A DNA stretch of 64,000 bases from Pseudothauera rhizosphaerae (GTDB taxonomy: Bacteria > Pseudomonadota > Gammaproteobacteria > Burkholderiales > Rhodocyclaceae), in contig NZ_SSOD01000011.1 in assembly GCF_004801305.1 (NCBI RefSeq), positions 62,001 through 126,000 of the forward strand, in the 5' to 3' direction. Below are positions 26,414 through 34,773 of this stretch, piece after piece; position 1 is the stretch's first letter, and the number at the start of each line of letters is the position of its first letter. A program made the translations under genes and the position numbers. The notes under the pieces were generated by a model. That model had not been told where the DNA came from. It saw only the letters and a list, made by a program, of their open reading frames with translations, and did not search any database.

Positions 26414-27444
26414 TGTTCGATGGCTCCGATCTCTTCGATCATCCACAATTCCTGGGCATTCATGAAAAGCCAGGACGGAAAGGCGTGCATGGCTCCGCGC
26501 GGCGTTCCGGCCATGAACTCATGCGCTCCCGTGGTCCACAGCGCGACGCATTTGACGTGGGTGAAAACGGTCCACCAGTGCAGGGCCGCCCTGTCCGCCT
26601 TGTATCCGCTGGTCGACTCCCAGTATTCGATAGCCTGTTCAGGGGTGATCAGCGAGGCGACCCTGGATCGATCATGGCCATAGCGCCAGTTCTTGGCCAA
26701 AGCCCACGCGAGGTCTTCGAGCGGGTCCCCCAGGTGGGCAAGCTCCCAATCGAGAATCCCGTTGATCCCCTCCGGAGTGAACAGGAAATTCCCGATCCGG
26801 TAGTCGCCATGAACGATCGTGACGCGCGGCGGCGGCGGCGGCGGGGAACGGCGCAGATACCGGATCGCGGCACGGGTGATCGGCTGGTGGCCGATGTGAT
26901 TGTCGGCGATGATCCTTTCCCAGTGGCTCAATTCCGTATCCCAGATGTCGCCGGGGGCGGGCGTCGACACCACGTCTGCAAGACCCTTGCCCTCATGCCT
27001 GGCGGCAGCGATGGCGCCGAGAATCTCGAACATCTGTTTCATGATCGCCTGCCGGGACGCTTCGAACTCGGGCCCGAGGATGGCCGGAGGAGAGGTGACA
27101 CCCTTCAGTTTCTCCATGGCGAAGAACGGCGCCCCGATCTGCTCCGGATCATCCTCATTGCAGATCATCAGCGGTACGGGAACACCAGGTACGTCACGGC
27201 ATACCTGGTACATGGCGTACTCGACGTTGCGCCTGCTCTTGATCAGCGATATCGGCGGATCGAGGCGCAGCACCAGACCACGCTCGACCGGCAGGCCATC
27301 CTCGCCGGTCCATGCCACATCGACGCCCCACGTATCACGCGAGATTCCACCCGCGAATTGACTGGCCGACAGCACGCGCAAGTCGGCTGCAGCCAGCGCT
27401 TTCGAAAGATATGTCTGAACGCGCTCCACTGCCAGATCACTCAA
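26410..27444 (-). CDS. aminoglycoside-phosphotransferase-fold kinase of catabolic clusters (ACAD10-like)
   Basis: The 344-residue protein has the APH-type kinase motifs: an N-lobe with GLVLRLDPP, the catalytic-loop IVHGDYRIGNFLF (His-Gly-Asp) and the metal-binding GILDWELAHLGDPLEDLAW. Members beside acyl-CoA dehydrogenases and beta-oxidation genes are thought to phosphorylate hydroxyacyl compounds or hydroxyacyl-CoA rather than antibiotics. No ATG lies near the expected N-terminus; a TTG at 27444 follows AGGAGAAGG and is the probable start. It lies 98 bases after the preceding gene and overlaps the next by four bases. The substrate is unknown. Confidence 0.85.
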   Translation of the reverse strand: MSDLAVERVQTYLSKALAAADLRVLSASQFAGGISRDTWGVDVAWTGEDGLPVERGLVLRLDPPISLIKSRRNVEYAMYQVCRDVPGVPVPLMICNEDDPEQIGAPFFAMEKLKGVTSPPAILGPEFEASRQAIMKQMFEILGAIAAARHEGKGLADVVSTPAPGDIWDTELSHWERIIADNHIGHQPITRAAIRYLRRSPPPPPPRVTIVHGDYRIGNFLFTPEGINGILDWELAHLGDPLEDLAWALAKNWRYGHDRSRVASLITPEQAIEYWESTSGYKADRAALHWWTVFTHVKCVALWTTGAHEFMAGTPRGAMHAFPSWLFMNAQELWMIEEIGAIEQ

Positions 27445-27542
27445 GACCTTCTCCTCCTTATCATTTTTTTCGGGGGGCTTTCGGCGCCCCTCTCGGTACT
27501 GCACGCCACGCCGGGCGTATGACTCGACTGCCCGTTCAGGGA

Positions 27543-28667
27543 TTACAGAAACGAGAATCCGGGCAGTCCCTTCTCACACATCTCGTAGATGACCGGATTG
27601 CGGCATTCCAGAATGCCAATCGCCGATTCACCGTTGCAGGTGGCACGCACCAGGTGATCCTCGAAGCCGGCGATCTCGGTTCTCACCGCGGGGTCCGAAA
27701 GATCGAAGGTCTCGCCGCCGATGAAATCGCCCGCGATCGACCCATGGTGATAATTCTCCGCAGGCGTGCCTTTTCCGTCCGGGCCGGTGTACATCCCACA
27801 GCGGAGATAGGCGATCTGGTTGCCGATCTGCTCGTAGTGGACTTCGCGGATCTCGCCGTTGTCCAGGCGATTGGTGATCACGGCCTCCACGAGATGCCTG
27901 GTGACCGGGTCGAAACGGACCTTGTGGTCGATGGGCGTGATCTTCCCGGCGCCTTGGCGGGCATCCCCCAGGTTGTACAGCACCCTGTGCCACCATATCG
28001 ACCAGTCACCGAACTCGACCCACTGGCCAAGGTGGGAGGAACTGCTCGTCTGCAGCATGTGGCCGGCGCCACCCACGCCATCCCGCACGCCCCAATGGTG
28101 ATCCCGGCTGCCACGGAAGCGGGACGGCGTCAGCGTGAACTTCTTGCCGTGAACCGAGATCGCTCCCTCGATGGTTCCAAAGGTCTCGTAGCCGCACCAA
28201 TCGTGAATCAGGCGTGCATTCATCTGACCCGGGATTTCCGTGGGGCCCTGCCTGCCGAACACCGCCCGCTTCGTATCCCGCCACGCCAGATCGTATTCAA
28301 GGCCGAAATCGTTGGGGGCGCAGTTCAGCCGCCATTCTGTGAACGGCTCGATCATCCGGGCCGTCATCGGCCCCACGGTCAATTCCGAACGATCCACGCC
28401 CAGGGTGCGGGCGGCCCGTATGGCGGTATGCCGGTTGTCCTGCACGACGATGGCGTAGCCGTCGCAACGGTTCAGGTTGGGATACAGGCCGATGCCGCAG
28501 ACGAAGAACAGCTCGCCGTCATCGGACTGGGCGCTGAACCAGTACCGTTCGAACGCCCTCGGATCGGTGGTGTTCAGAAAGCGGATCGGGTCCGTGGTTT
28601 GATGGATGGGATATTCGTCCATGCCGCTGAGCGGCGAGTGTTCGAGGACATCGCGAGGCATGACCAT
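27543..28667 (-). CDS. conserved hypothetical protein (DUF7064/7065-like, CrtC-like fold suspected)
   Basis: The 374-residue protein starts VMPRDVLEHSPLSGMDEYP. It contains HQTTDPIRFLNTTDPRAFER, an aspartate/tryptophan-rich middle (RFRGSRDHHWGVRDG, GQWVEFGDWSIWWHRV) and no signal peptide. The pattern fits a widespread family seen in steroid- and aromatic-degrading bacteria, annotated only as DUF7064/DUF7065. I suspect a lipocalin-like or CrtC-like barrel, but that is inference. The ATG at 28667 follows GGAGACGC. It is the first gene of an operon with the phosphotransferase, and one shared palindrome lies 56 bases upstream of its start. Confidence 0.75.
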   Translation of the reverse strand: MVMPRDVLEHSPLSGMDEYPIHQTTDPIRFLNTTDPRAFERYWFSAQSDDGELFFVCGIGLYPNLNRCDGYAIVVQDNRHTAIRAARTLGVDRSELTVGPMTARMIEPFTEWRLNCAPNDFGLEYDLAWRDTKRAVFGRQGPTEIPGQMNARLIHDWCGYETFGTIEGAISVHGKKFTLTPSRFRGSRDHHWGVRDGVGGAGHMLQTSSSSHLGQWVEFGDWSIWWHRVLYNLGDARQGAGKITPIDHKVRFDPVTRHLVEAVITNRLDNGEIREVHYEQIGNQIAYLRCGMYTGPDGKGTPAENYHHGSIAGDFIGGETFDLSDPAVRTEIAGFEDHLVRATCNGESAIGILECRNPVIYEMCEKGLPGFSFL

Positions 28668-28723
28668 GCGTCTCCAGCTGTTTATATACGGCTGCACAGT
28701 AGCCATGGCCAGGGCATTTTCCG

Positions 28724-28739
28724 TCATCCGTATGGACGA
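28724..28739 (-). promoter_or_regulatory. shared palindrome, copy B, before the DUF7064-like/phosphotransferase operon
   Basis: On the + strand it reads TCATCCGTATGGACGA followed by TTTT. It lies 56 bases before the start codon, between the monooxygenase gene end (28798) and the next operon. The left half-site GTCATCCGT is identical to the other three copies. Confidence 0.65.
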
Positions 28740-28797
28740 TTTTGAGGAAACAGGGCGCCCTCCCACGGGAAAGCGCCCTGCCGGCCAACCGGCGCCG

Positions 28798-30021
28798 TTA
28801 CCCCTGCCCAGGCAGTTCGAACACGCAAGGCGGAACACCCTGCCCGAGGAGATAGGCCCCCAGCAGCGCGGAAGTGTCGTCCTCGTTCTGGGTGACGTGG
28901 TTGGCCGCCACCAGCAGCGCCCGCAACTGCCGCTGCAGCGGGCTGCTGTCGAAGATGCCGCGCGCGCTACTCTTCTTGAACAGCATGTGGCCGGCGGCAA
29001 AGCAGTCCTTCGCCACGCCCTGGATGTCGAGGAAGTAATGCACCCGCTGGTCGAGCGGCACCGGCTCGCCACGTTCCACATAGCCGGTGGATTCCTGGAT
29101 GCACTGCAGGATGCGGGCACGCGCCGAACGGATCAGCAGTACCGCGTTGCCGAGCTTCTCCTGCACGAAGGGGTTCTGCGCTGCCACCGGACCGCCCACG
29201 AACACGTTCTGGCGCGGCTTCATGTGCTCGACGAACAGCTCGACCATGCCGTTGGCAAAGCCGATGGTGACCGAGGACACCGCGCCGAAGAACACCTGGG
29301 TGAACGGCAGGCGGTAGGTCATCGCCCCGTCGCTCAAGGTGTACTCGACGATGCTGTGCGAACGATGGTCGGGCACGAAGGCCTCGCCCTTGACCTTCAG
29401 CGACTTGCTGCCGGTGCCGGCCAGGCCGACCACGTACCAGTCGTCGATCAGTTCGTAGTCTTCACGGCGCACCAGGAAGGAACGATGGTCAAGCAGGTTG
29501 CCGTCGTCGTCGAACACCCGCGCGCCGAGGAAGGCGCCGCCCTCGCAGTGGTCGGACCCGCTGGACGTCGGCCAGGTGCCGGACAGCATCCAGCCGCCCT
29601 CGACCTTGCGCGCCTTGCCGCAAGGCGCATAGGACGAGGCCACCAGGATTTCCTGATCCTCGCCCCACAGTTCGTCGCCGACACGCGGATCGAGCTTGCC
29701 GAACTCCCACTGGTGAATACCCAGGATCATCAGGTTCCAGGCGCTCGACGGGCAGCCGCGGCCCAGTTCCATCAGCACCCGGTAGAACACCTCCGGGTTC
29801 ATCTCGTAGCCACCCCAGGCCGCCGGCTGCAGGATCTTGAAGAAGCCCGCGTCCTTGAACGCCCGGATGGTCGCGGCCGGCACGCTGCGCGCCTGCTCCA
29901 CCGCATCCGCCTGTTCGCGCAACCCCGGCACCATCGACGCGGCACGCTGCACCAGAGTTTCCATCGTCGGCCGGGCCGACACGTTTTCCGCCACCACACC
30001 CATCTTCGTCTCCTTGTTCAT
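28798..30021 (-). CDS. flavin-dependent monooxygenase oxygenase component (group D, HsaA/HpaH-like)
   Basis: The 407-residue protein of the acyl-CoA-dehydrogenase fold lacks an acyl-CoA dehydrogenase signature. It has GGYEMNPEVFYRV, GCPSSAWNLMILGIHQWEFG and a C-terminal helix bundle, as in HsaA and C2-type phenol hydroxylases. With reduced flavin and oxygen, such enzymes hydroxylate phenols ortho to the OH, making catechols. The partner flavin reductase gene lies three bases upstream in the same operon. A sigma-54 promoter precedes the pair. It may act on a different phenol or intermediate than the multicomponent phenol hydroxylase at 52-57 kb. The start could be MNKETKMG or the second ATG six codons later. 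Confidence 0.88.
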   Translation of the reverse strand: MNKETKMGVVAENVSARPTMETLVQRAASMVPGLREQADAVEQARSVPAATIRAFKDAGFFKILQPAAWGGYEMNPEVFYRVLMELGRGCPSSAWNLMILGIHQWEFGKLDPRVGDELWGEDQEILVASSYAPCGKARKVEGGWMLSGTWPTSSGSDHCEGGAFLGARVFDDDGNLLDHRSFLVRREDYELIDDWYVVGLAGTGSKSLKVKGEAFVPDHRSHSIVEYTLSDGAMTYRLPFTQVFFGAVSSVTIGFANGMVELFVEHMKPRQNVFVGGPVAAQNPFVQEKLGNAVLLIRSARARILQCIQESTGYVERGEPVPLDQRVHYFLDIQGVAKDCFAAGHMLFKKSSARGIFDSSPLQRQLRALLVAANHVTQNEDDTSALLGAYLLGQGVPPCVFELPGQG

Positions 30022-30024
30022 GCT

Positions 30025-30549
30025 TCAAAGTTCACCGACGGATGCAAAGCGTCCGTCGAAATACACCAGGGGCATCGCCGGCGCGCCGGTCACCTGCCCG
30101 CTCCGGGCGGCATGCACCGCCACCACTTCGCACAGCACCAGCGTGTGCGATACGGCGGCAATCAGCTCGACGACGCGACATTCGAATGCGGCCAGCGCCG
30201 CCTCCAGTACCGGCGCACCGGCGCACCCCTCTCGCCAGGCGCCGTCGCGGAATCTCGCATCCCCCGCAACGCCATCGACCATGCCCGCAAAGCGCCGGGC
30301 GTCTTCCAGCGACTCGACATCGAGGACGTTTACACACAGCGGGCCGCCGATCCGGACCAGATCGTGCGCAAATACGTCACGATTCACGCAAACCACCAAC
30401 CGTGGCGGCTCGGCCGATACCGACATCACGGCGGTTGCGGTAAGGCCGGCCCGCGTGCCGTCGTGCTGCACGGTGAGTATGGAAACCGCACCGGCAAGTC
30501 TGCGCATGCTGCTCCGGAAATCGGCTGCGCTTACGGACACGTCCTCCAT
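30025..30549 (-). CDS. flavin reductase component (HsaB/HpaC-like)
   Basis: The 174-residue protein has the FMN-binding split-barrel fold of short-chain flavin reductases: FRSSMRRLAGAVSILTVQHDG, LTATAVMSVSAEPPRLVVCVN, FAHDLVRIGGPLCVNVL and GAPVLEAALAAFECRV. It supplies reduced flavin, using NAD(P)H, to the monooxygenase encoded three bases downstream. It is the first gene of the operon and its start (ATG 30549, MEDVSVSAAD) lies about 205 bases after a sigma-54 promoter, a long leader. A longer frame from 30612 has no ribosome site. Confidence 0.88.
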   Translation of the reverse strand: MEDVSVSAADFRSSMRRLAGAVSILTVQHDGTRAGLTATAVMSVSAEPPRLVVCVNRDVFAHDLVRIGGPLCVNVLDVESLEDARRFAGMVDGVAGDARFRDGAWREGCAGAPVLEAALAAFECRVVELIAAVSHTLVLCEVVAVHAARSGQVTGAPAMPLVYFDGRFASVGEL

Positions 30550-30755
30550 TTCAGATCTCACCCGCCTGCGGGTGCACGGCCAGTGCCAATGCTGCCCTTT
30601 CATTGGGGACATTGGCGTCGATCACCACATGGACCAGCCTCGATACTCCGTCCATTCATCTCCTCCCATCCGCAACGCGACGACACGGGGATCGTCACGG
30701 CAGCGAATCATGTGATTGATAAAATCCGACACCGGCAGCGTCGGTGAGGAAATAA

Positions 30756-30772
30756 TTGCAACGGGCGTGCCA
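30756..30772 (-). promoter_or_regulatory. sigma-54 promoter of the flavin monooxygenase operon
   Basis: On the - strand it reads TGGCACG, four bases, TTGCAA: an exact match to the -24/-12 consensus with correct spacing. It points at the flavin reductase and monooxygenase genes. Sigma-54 promoters need an enhancer-binding activator; two XylR/DmpR-type activators are encoded in this window. Confidence 0.85.
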
Positions 30773-30819
30773 GATTGTTTTGTCCACCGAATTTATTGCG
30801 GCGCATCATCAGCAAAGAC

Positions 30820-30865
30820 GGTACAGGCAGTACCTTTCTGACAGGAAAGTTACTGACGGTACTGC
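30820..30865 (-). promoter_or_regulatory. inverted-repeat enhancer candidate upstream of the sigma-54 promoter
   Basis: GGTAC/GTACC (30820-30834) overlaps a longer imperfect repeat: CAGTACCTTTC and GAAAGTTACTG around a six-base centre, with one mismatch, and GGTACTGC (30858-30865) mirrors GCAGTACC (30827-30834). It sits 48-93 bases upstream of the -24 element, a normal place for an XylR/DmpR-type activator site. Confidence 0.5.
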
Positions 30866-30989
30866 GAGCGCACAGAGTGGCCTCAGCGGCCAAACCGCAT
30901 AAAATTCTCTAAAACCGAGCAAATTGCCTGCTGTCGTCCGAGAAAATTAGCGGCTGTCTGCCCGATGAATGACTATTGACCAATTTCGG

Positions 30990-31560
30990 GTGCGTCACCG
31001 ATTCAGGGGGGAATACTGCAACCCGCCGATGAATTGTGCGTGCATTCAGCGTCGGTGGGTCTTTCGTTCGCTCAATTCGGTGAACGCGCGAACGGGCTTG
31101 GTGCCGCTTCGCCGGGCGAAATATGAATTCTCAATTGTTCGTGCTGTTATGGCCCGTTCAATTGACGAATCTCCGCCTGCTTTCGCTCAAGCTCAGGCTC
31201 CAGGAATGGCGGACGCACTGGCCCTCATCCCCAGCAGTTCAGGCGCGAGAACGGTCGCGCGTGCCGTTTGTAGATGGTCTGCCCAGAGCAATTTCAGTCT
31301 CAGGCGAAGAACGGCTGTCGGGAGCGCAGTTGCAGGGTCAAAAGACCAGCCGTCACGGACATGGCCAGCCCGGAACGGGTGCCCTTGATACGCAATAAAG
31401 CTGCAGATCAGCAAGGATCAGACGCAGTTTCCCCGGCGCCGCTCAAGCTCGCTTTGAGGACTCTGCCGGCGACGCCGGGCGCTGCCCGAGCGCAGGTGCG
31501 CACACCCTCGATTCGTGCGCCCATGTAGAAGCATCCCCATGCTGCGCACAAATAATGGAA
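30990..31560. other. intergenic, no gene recognised
   Basis: About 570 bases beyond the enhancer region and before the 3' end of the dehydrogenase gene. Short frames occur on both strands but none resembles a protein I know, and none has a convincing ribosome site. It could be decayed coding sequence. Confidence 0.5.
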
Positions 31561-32355
31561 TCAAGCCGCCGCCGACGGGCTCAACGCCGGGCTATACGAT
31601 ACGGCGTTGGAAGTTGCCCCTCCGTCAATGGTCACGATTGACCCGACCATGAAAGGCACCTTGTCCGAACTCAGGAAAACCACCAGTTCGGCTACTTCTT
31701 CAGGCGTCCCCATGCGCCGCAAAGGCTGCGGCGACAACAGTGCCTCCTGCATCTCTGCAGGCGCCTGCAGTACCAGGGGCGTGGCGATCGTTGCCGGAGC
31801 GATCCCGTTGATGCGAATGTTCATATTGGCGTATTCCCCCGCCGCGGACTTGGTCAAGCCGACAACGCCGTGCTTGGCCGCGACGTAAGGACTCCCCATC
31901 GGCCCTCCCACCAGACCCGCGATGGAGGTGGTGTTGATGATGGCGCCTCCGCCATGGGCCTTCATGTACTGGATCTCATACTTCATGCACAACCAGACAC
32001 CTTTGAGGTCCACCGCGATGATGCGATCAAAGTCGGCCTCATCGACCTCATCGACGAAACCCGCAGCAAAGACACCCGCATTATTGAATGCGAAATCCAG
32101 ACGGCCATAGGTTTCCACCGTGGTATCGACCAGGCGCTTGACCTCGGCCGCATTGGTCACATCGGTCGGAACGAAGATGCCCTCGCCACCGGCCTGCTTG
32201 ACCAAGGCCAGCGTTTCCTCGACCGAAGGGCGCATGCCTTCGAGGTCACCGATCACGACCTTGGCCCCTTCCCTCGCATACGCAACCGCCGTTGCACGTC
32301 CGATTCCGGTCGCCCCGCCGGTCACCAGGCCCGCCTTACCGTTCAACAATCCCAT
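31561..32355 (-). CDS. short-chain dehydrogenase/reductase
   Basis: The 264-residue classical SDR has the cofactor motif VTGGATGIGRATAVAYA, the structural FNNAGVFA, the active-site serine region IINTTSIAGLVGG and the catalytic YVAAKHGVVGLTK. The Asp of VIGDLEG after the second strand favours NAD over NADP. It is the last gene of the operon encoding the p-cresol-methylhydroxylase-type flavocytochrome, so oxidation of a 1-(4-hydroxyphenyl)alkanol to the ketone is a reasonable guess. ATG at 32355 (MGLLNGKAG) starts the Rossmann fold; a longer frame to 32394 is unlikely. Confidence 0.9.
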   Translation of the reverse strand: MGLLNGKAGLVTGGATGIGRATAVAYAREGAKVVIGDLEGMRPSVEETLALVKQAGGEGIFVPTDVTNAAEVKRLVDTTVETYGRLDFAFNNAGVFAAGFVDEVDEADFDRIIAVDLKGVWLCMKYEIQYMKAHGGGAIINTTSIAGLVGGPMGSPYVAAKHGVVGLTKSAAGEYANMNIRINGIAPATIATPLVLQAPAEMQEALLSPQPLRRMGTPEEVAELVVFLSSDKVPFMVGSIVTIDGGATSNAVSYSPALSPSAAA

Positions 32356-32523
32356 AATCTCTGTCTCCGGTTGATCTGCAGTCATGCAAGACAATTTTCT
32401 GGCGTCGGGAACAAGTCACTGCGATCTGCTCGACAACACGGAAAGCCTGAGTAAGCGCCCGAAAAAACCTTGCTCAGAAAATTGACGGCCCCATCTACAC
32501 GGGACGACACGGTCGGATAGCCG

Positions 32524-32871
32524 TCACCGACCGGTTTCGCCCGCCCTCGGAGCGCTTTTCGAAATCCATTGAGCAAGCTCGCCGAGTTCGGCGTCGCTGA
32601 TTTCGGACTGACGAAATGCCGGCATGGACCCGATACCCAACCTCACCATGGTTCTGATGAAATCCACATGCAGTTCTCGGCCAAGAATCAACGGCCCAAC
32701 ATTCGCACCATGGCAATAGCCACAAACACGTGCGTAGATTCCTTCGGCACCAGCACCAACCTTGGCATCCGGATACGGCGAAACCGCATTCGCACCAGCA
32801 GCGAAGCTTCCAAATTTTGTGCAAAGCGCAAGAATTCCGACCAGCGCAATCGATTGTTTCTTTGTCTTCAT
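32524..32871 (-). CDS. cytochrome c subunit of a 4-alkylphenol oxidising flavocytochrome
   Basis: The 115-residue protein has a signal peptide (ending near ANAVS) and one heme-c site, VCGYCHG. A likely distal Met lies in GSMPAFRQSEISDAELGELAQW. Small cytochromes of this type are the electron-accepting subunit of p-cresol methylhydroxylase and eugenol or 4-ethylphenol hydroxylases. The flavoprotein subunit gene is immediately upstream. A hairpin lies in the 121-base gap between the two genes and may adjust their ratio. Electrons would pass to periplasmic cytochromes or azurin. Confidence 0.9.
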   Translation of the reverse strand: MKTKKQSIALVGILALCTKFGSFAAGANAVSPYPDAKVGAGAEGIYARVCGYCHGANVGPLILGRELHVDFIRTMVRLGIGSMPAFRQSEISDAELGELAQWISKSAPRAGETGR

Positions 32872-32889
32872 GATATCCCCCAGGGGCCC

Positions 32890-32928
32890 CTTGTTCCGGG
32901 GAAGCGTCCTTCGCCCCCTCGGAACAAG
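32890..32928 (-). terminator. intercistronic hairpin between flavoprotein and cytochrome genes
   Basis: CTTGTTCCG (32890-32898) pairs with CGGAACAAG (32920-32928), extended inward by G/C pairs with one interruption. No T-run follows on the - strand, so an RNA-processing or stability role is as likely as termination. Confidence 0.5.
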
Positions 32929-32992
32929 CAGACCAATACCTCACCCAGCGATTGGTGCAGACTCACCGCCTTTCACTCTCCACGGGTTGCCC

Positions 32993-34627
32993 CTAGATAA
33001 TCCCGGACTTCCCCGGCGCAATAATCCCGTTAGGATCAATTGCGCGCTTGATCCGCCTGTTGAGTTCAAGGTTAACCTTGCCATACTGCTCTGCAACAAG
33101 GTCCATCGCGTGAGAACCAACGCGATAGGGCGCCAAACCTCGCTTGCCGAACTCCTCGACAAGCTCCCGGAAACACGCCTCGGCTCGCAGTTCCTCCTCG
33201 GGATTGCTCTTGTCGTACAGAAGTGCGATGACGTGGTGCAGTGATCGCCCGCCAACGCCCCAGCCCGAGGTGTAGTCGAAGCTATATTTCGCCAGAATCT
33301 TCTTGGCCAGCCGGGTTTGTTCAACCGCGCGTGAGCCTCGTGCAGCGCCAACGGGAATGAACCAGGCCAAACCACCTCCATTGCCCCGCCAGCGTATGAT
33401 TCCGAATTCGTCGAGATTCAAGCCGCCGCGCATCAGCGTGGCATTGTGGTGGAAGTATGGATTCTCATCCATTTCCTTTCCGGCAAATACCCTCGCCCCT
33501 GTCGCTTCATAGGCCTTTCGAATCATCGGCTCGGCGAGTGCAATGCTCTCTTCGGTGCCGTACAGTGCGAAATAGGTATTCCACATTCCGATGCCGACGT
33601 CGTTTGCGGCCTTGAGAAACACCTCGTCCGGAATTTGCTCCGGCTTGTCCCAGTACTGGTTACGGCGGTTGAAGAACGCAAGCTGGTATGCACCGGAGAG
33701 GCAGAGGACGCCATTCACCACAACCCCGTGGAGTTGTAGATCACGCGTCACGTTCACCGCATGTTCGATATCTTCCAGCTTGTCATAGCAGGCGACGAAG
33801 GGCTTGTAGACCGGCGGTGCAGGCATCAGCCAAAGCCCCATCTTGGTCACGATCCCCAGGTTGGATTGCGAGAACAGGCCGTCGACGTAGGGGCCGTAGC
33901 CCCACTTGTAGGACTGCCATGCATCCGTGTTCTTTACCGAACCCTGGCCGGTACGAAGCACCTGACCATCCGGCAAGACCACCTCCATTCCGCACTGCGT
34001 CATGAAATGGTCACCGTAGGGGGTATAGCCGCCTCCTCGATCGAGGGCATTGCCGACCGGGCCGCAGATGGGACCGGGCGCCGGTACATCAAGCCAGAGC
34101 GGCAATTTATGCTCGGCGATGTAGTCGGCAAGCTGCTGATAGGTGACGCCGGGCTCGACCAAGGCCGTGCACATTTCGGTGTCGACCTCGAGGATGCGAT
34201 TCATCCGCTTCAGATCGAGCACCATCTGTCCAGTCGTCGCTGGCGTCGCCGCGCCGTAGCCCAGGTTCTTGCCCGTCGACACGACCCACAACGGCAACTT
34301 GTAACGATTGGCCACCTGCACGATGCGCTGCACTTCTTCGGTCGAAGCGGGTGCCACCGCGCCCGAAGGCACATGCACATGCGCCGTGTCGGGAACCATG
34401 ATTTTCTTGTAGGGCAGAACGGATTCCGGGTCCGCAAAAACCCATTCGTCACCGACGATCGCACGCAACTCCGCAACCGCGCGCGTGAAGTTCGCCCTGC
34501 TCATTCCTTTCGGCAGCGCGGTGGCGTTTTGCGAGGACATCGCAGCGCCGGCAATGCCAGGCACGCCCACTGCAGCAGCGGTGGCAGCCATGGCTTTCAA
34601 AACGTTACGACGATCAATATCCGTCAT
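32993..34627 (-). CDS. FAD-linked 4-alkylphenol hydroxylase, flavoprotein subunit (p-cresol methylhydroxylase/vanillyl-alcohol-oxidase family)
   Basis: The 544-residue protein opens with a twin-arginine signal (DRRNVLKAMAATAAAVG), predicting export of the folded flavoprotein. The FAD-binding PCMH-type domain follows (VVSTGKNLGYGAATPAT, DLKRMNRILEVD, PAPGPICGPVGNALDRGGG). The C-terminal half has RWRGNGGGLAWFIPV, characteristic of the VAO/PCMH family. Such enzymes oxidise the benzylic carbon of 4-alkylphenols using water as oxygen source and pass electrons to a cytochrome c, encoded next. Bound by gene order to a DUF1329 protein, a CocE/NonD hydrolase and an SDR. The substrate is probably a 4-alkylphenol, but eugenol- or vanillyl-type compounds are possible. 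Confidence 0.9.
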   Translation of the reverse strand: MTDIDRRNVLKAMAATAAAVGVPGIAGAAMSSQNATALPKGMSRANFTRAVAELRAIVGDEWVFADPESVLPYKKIMVPDTAHVHVPSGAVAPASTEEVQRIVQVANRYKLPLWVVSTGKNLGYGAATPATTGQMVLDLKRMNRILEVDTEMCTALVEPGVTYQQLADYIAEHKLPLWLDVPAPGPICGPVGNALDRGGGYTPYGDHFMTQCGMEVVLPDGQVLRTGQGSVKNTDAWQSYKWGYGPYVDGLFSQSNLGIVTKMGLWLMPAPPVYKPFVACYDKLEDIEHAVNVTRDLQLHGVVVNGVLCLSGAYQLAFFNRRNQYWDKPEQIPDEVFLKAANDVGIGMWNTYFALYGTEESIALAEPMIRKAYEATGARVFAGKEMDENPYFHHNATLMRGGLNLDEFGIIRWRGNGGGLAWFIPVGAARGSRAVEQTRLAKKILAKYSFDYTSGWGVGGRSLHHVIALLYDKSNPEEELRAEACFRELVEEFGKRGLAPYRVGSHAMDLVAEQYGKVNLELNRRIKRAIDPNGIIAPGKSGII

Positions 34628-34728
34628 TGCGGTCCCTCTTTCTTCTCATTTCGGTGCCTCCAACCAACAACAATTCCGGCCCGTCAATTCAGCCCACCCG
34701 GTTGCGCTCAACATCCCGCAGTCGGGGA

Positions 34729-34760
34729 CAGGAGGGAGCTTTGCGTGACGCCCCCTCCTG
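34729..34760 (-). terminator. hairpin between hydrolase and flavoprotein genes
   Basis: CAGGAGGG (34729-34736) pairs with CCCTCCTG (34753-34760) around a 16-base loop, starting 14 bases after the hydrolase stop on the - strand. No T-run is present; probably a processing or attenuation site within the operon. Confidence 0.45.
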
Positions 34761-34773
34761 AGTCGGAAACCGC

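Noticed and set aside
26410-27444. Antibiotic resistance by the APH-fold kinase
   Set aside because: Operon context and family resemblance (ACAD10-like) indicate a catabolic role.
28606-30747. 713-residue open frame on the + strand
   Set aside because: Opposite the monooxygenase and flavin reductase genes, which have clear family motifs.
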